Positions 62,342-64,000 of a stretch of 64,000 bases of DNA are shown here, piece after piece (position 1 is the stretch's first letter; each line of letters opens with the position of its first letter). Below the pieces are notes generated by a model that worked only from the letters and a program-made list of their open reading frames with translations, had not been told where the DNA came from and made no database searches. The position numbers and the translations under genes are program-made. Source of the DNA: Anaerocolumna sp. AGMB13025 (lineage in GTDB: Bacteria > Bacillota > Clostridia > Lachnospirales > Lachnospiraceae); contig NZ_CP121445.1 in assembly GCF_029689925.1 (NCBI RefSeq), positions 535,001 through 599,000 on the forward strand, written 5' to 3'.

Positions 62342-63583
62342 CTAATTTTTAAAAGGCAGCCTGGCAATGGTACATACAAGTTCATTGTAAGATATTCCTT
62401 TACTCTTTGCTTCCTGAGGAATTAAACTGGTTGGTGTCATACCGGGCAGGGTATTGGCTTCCAGGCAGATGAATTCACCTGATTCATCTAAGATAAAGTC
62501 AATCCTGGAATAATCTCCGAGTCTTAAAGTCTTATGGACTCCTAGAGCTAGATTCTGTAATTTAGCGGTCAGTTCAGGAGATAAATCAGCAGGGCATACT
62601 TCCTTCGTCAGACCACCCTGATATTTATTTTTATAATCATAAAAACCTTGAATAGGAATAATTTCTATGACCGGCAGTGCTTCTTTATCCAATATGCCTA
62701 CGGAAAATTCTCTTCCTCTTATCATCTTTTCCACTAAAACCGTTTTTTCATAGGCAGCGGCATAATGTAAGGCTTTTTCTAACTCCTCCGTATTATTTAC
62801 AATAGAAACACCAATACTGGAACCGCAGCTTAAAGGTTTAATTACACAGGGAAAACCTATTTTGCCAGTAATCTTACTATAATCACGGAGTGCTAAATCT
62901 GTTACGGCTATTTGACTATCCGTTATCTGGCTTTCAGTTATAATGCTATCAGCTACTTGGTTGTCATCCATTGGACTATAAACGAGACTATCTATTATAT
63001 GATTACAAGCATTCGAAGTAGTATCGGTAATAATTTTATTACCATTTATTATAGTATCATATTTGCTGCTTTTTTCAAAGCACTTATCTGTTATATCATA
63101 TAAAATCCAGTCTGCTGTAGGAATGCCTGCCTGAACCAGCAGTTTCTTGGTAAGATCTTTATCCATAGCTAGTAAACTGCCGATATAGCCGGTTCCTGTA
63201 TATTTTATGTCAAAATTATCAAAGGTAGCCTGAATCTGTCCGTTTTCACCCATGGAACCATGTAAGGCGATAAATACTACATCGGCCAGTCGGCACAACT
63301 CTAATACATTCTTTCCAATGAGGGCTGCCTGATTATTATTTCTCTTTTTAATTTCATTTAAATCCGGTTCCTGTTCCGAGACGGTATAACTATATTTTTT
63401 ACCTTCCCAGGGCTTTGAGAACAACTGGTTTAAATCTTTAACATAATCCTGAAAGCCCTCATAAACGTCTAGAAGCAAAACCTCATGACCGGATTCCATT
63501 AAGGAATTGGCTATTAAGCTTCCGGAAGAAAGGGAAACCTCCCGCTCCGGACTTAAACCCCCCGCAAGCACGACAATTTTCAT
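62342..63583 (-). CDS. ddl: D-alanine--D-alanine ligase with a low-complexity insert
   Basis: The 413-aa ATP-grasp enzyme has VLAGGLSPEREVSL at the N-terminus, ALHGSMGENG, GTGYIGSLLAMDK, FPCVIKPLSCGSSIGVS, the catalytic loop REFSVGIL and EANTLPGMT. It joins two D-alanines for peptidoglycan. It is about 50 residues longer than usual because of an I/T/D/N/S-rich insert (about residues 166-236, bases 62876-63088) placed before the central ATP-grasp strand. A shortened copy of the leader motif lies directly upstream. Confidence 0.93.
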   Translation of the reverse strand: MKIVVLAGGLSPEREVSLSSGSLIANSLMESGHEVLLLDVYEGFQDYVKDLNQLFSKPWEGKKYSYTVSEQEPDLNEIKKRNNNQAALIGKNVLELCRLADVVFIALHGSMGENGQIQATFDNFDIKYTGTGYIGSLLAMDKDLTKKLLVQAGIPTADWILYDITDKCFEKSSKYDTIINGNKIITDTTSNACNHIIDSLVYSPMDDNQVADSIITESQITDSQIAVTDLALRDYSKITGKIGFPCVIKPLSCGSSIGVSIVNNTEELEKALHYAAAYEKTVLVEKMIRGREFSVGILDKEALPVIEIIPIQGFYDYKNKYQGGLTKEVCPADLSPELTAKLQNLALGVHKTLRLGDYSRIDFILDESGEFICLEANTLPGMTPTSLIPQEAKSKGISYNELVCTIARLPFKN

Positions 63584-63645
63584 ATTTGCACCAATTGCAT
63601 CACAAAATTACTTGTGACACAGCCACAATGTGGCATCCTTTCTAT
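63584..63645 (-). promoter_or_regulatory. Structured leader motif, copy D (reduced), before ddl
   Basis: Read on the minus strand: GAAAGGATGCCAC (63642-63630), a 3-nt loop, GTGGC (63626-63622), then TCAC/GTGA (63617-63614 with 63603-63600) around a 10-nt loop AAGTAATTTT, then TGCAA and the ATG 16 nt later. The loop is very like that of copy C (AAGTGAACTT). It lacks the CTTTC segment and two bases of the last stem. Homology to copies A-C is likely but less certain. Confidence 0.5.
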
Positions 63646-64000
63646 CATAATATTTTCTTTCAAATCTTATACAAAGTGTATATTGCAAGTTCTCCTGCGA
63701 AACTGACAAATAATAAAAGTGAAACAAGTTTCATTCTTCCTGTTTAAGTTTTAGAACATGTATAGATGCCTTTCTTAATACCTGCCTCTATATGCTTATG
63801 AAATAATTCTTTGTATAATTATACAAAACATTTTTTTGCTAAAATATCATAATAATGCTTCAAACATTGCAAATAGTGCCATGACAAGTTGCTTAGGTAC
63901 TTTGCGTGGTAAGCCCATAAAAGAAGAAACAGCAAAGGGGTCCGGCAGTATCCTGGTATGCATGTAAATTTATTGTAGGGAAAGAACCCTCATGGCACTA
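63646..64000. other. Right-edge non-coding region
   Basis: No supported gene is seen. The last 120 bases contain a compositionally distinct, more GC-rich stretch (about 63875-63965) that could be part of a structured RNA or of a feature continuing past the edge. A 38-codon minus-strand frame (63963-63847) inside it lacks a ribosome site. Confidence 0.35.

Noticed and set aside
63847-63963. 38-codon minus-strand frame at the right edge
   Set aside because: No Shine-Dalgarno sequence lies before its ATG. The block is more likely RNA or part of something beyond the edge.
63941-63964. Possible fifth leader-motif copy (GGCAGTATCC then GGTATGC)
   Set aside because: The AAAGG-WTR-CCAC/GTGGC pairing and the 10-nt-loop hairpin are missing.

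Overview
The window looks like chromosome of a low-GC anaerobic Firmicute, most likely a Lachnospiraceae (Clostridium cluster XIVa) species. The evidence is indirect: AT-rich codon use, strong AGGAGG ribosome binding sites, TTGACA/TATAAT promoters, tRNA clusters without encoded CCA, a YesM/YesN-type two-component system, LplABC-type sugar uptake, and a selenium-dependent molybdenum hydroxylase (SDMH)/purine catabolic cluster typical of gut Clostridia. No prophage, CRISPR array or transposase was found.

Layout. 1-1958 is the 3' part of a 23S rRNA, followed by nine tRNAs (2088-3081) and no visible 5S. 3180-7990 holds AT-rich tandem repeats, a secreted multi-CBM clan GH-D glycosidase and a long fold-back repeat. 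8000-17775 is a carbohydrate-use locus: an intracellular paralogue of the glycosidase, two permeases, a solute-binding lipoprotein, an AraC-type response regulator and its histidine kinase. 18009-25021 is mostly housekeeping: HAAS/DUF1700 protein, a tiny Ser/Thr/Asn-rich protein, rhodanese, THUMP RNA methyltransferase, lipase, amidase, RdgB, YfcE. 25200-26019 is a second tRNA cluster with seven genes. 26266-28881 has DegV, a PPOX protein, an HxlR regulator and a YgjP-like peptidase.

29262-60973 is the centrepiece: an anaerobic purine (xanthine/urate/8-oxoguanine/guanine) degradation region with its own molybdenum-cofactor genes. It has guanine deaminase, a TetR regulator, a MoeA-like protein, MoaC, MoaA, MOSC, MogA, XdhC-like, MocA, hydantoinase HyuA, a three-subunit molybdenum hydroxylase, SsnA, a short YgfK, YgeX, YgeY, a D-aminoacylase, a fused Se-dependent xanthine dehydrogenase, a BMP-type nucleoside/purine ABC importer and an 8-oxoguanine deaminase-like amidohydrolase. 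Purines would enter through the ABC importer, be deaminated to xanthine or urate, be interconverted by the molybdenum hydroxylases and then be opened and broken down by the HyuA/YgeX/YgeY/SsnA/YgfK set. A GNAT acetyltransferase and a D-Ala-D-Ala ligase with an unusual insert close the window.

The most notable unexplained signal is a compact structured leader motif found four times directly before start codons: MOSC (34293), MocA (37594), the 8-oxoguanine deaminase (59597) and, in shorter form, Ddl (63583, minus strand). It has a conserved AAAGG-W-T-R-CCAC segment, a GTGGC partner strand, and a hairpin with a 10-nt loop followed 16-17 nt later by the start codon. Three copies have a CTTTC segment at the same offset that can pair upstream, giving an interleaved (pseudoknot-like) arrangement. 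I do not recognise it as a known riboswitch class. The second notable signal is a pair of ~280-340 bp fold-back elements (7630-7969 and 59179-59460) whose stems co-vary while a 26-nt terminal loop is conserved in 25 of 26 positions. Several purine/Mo genes also have promoter-proximal terminators that suggest attenuation.
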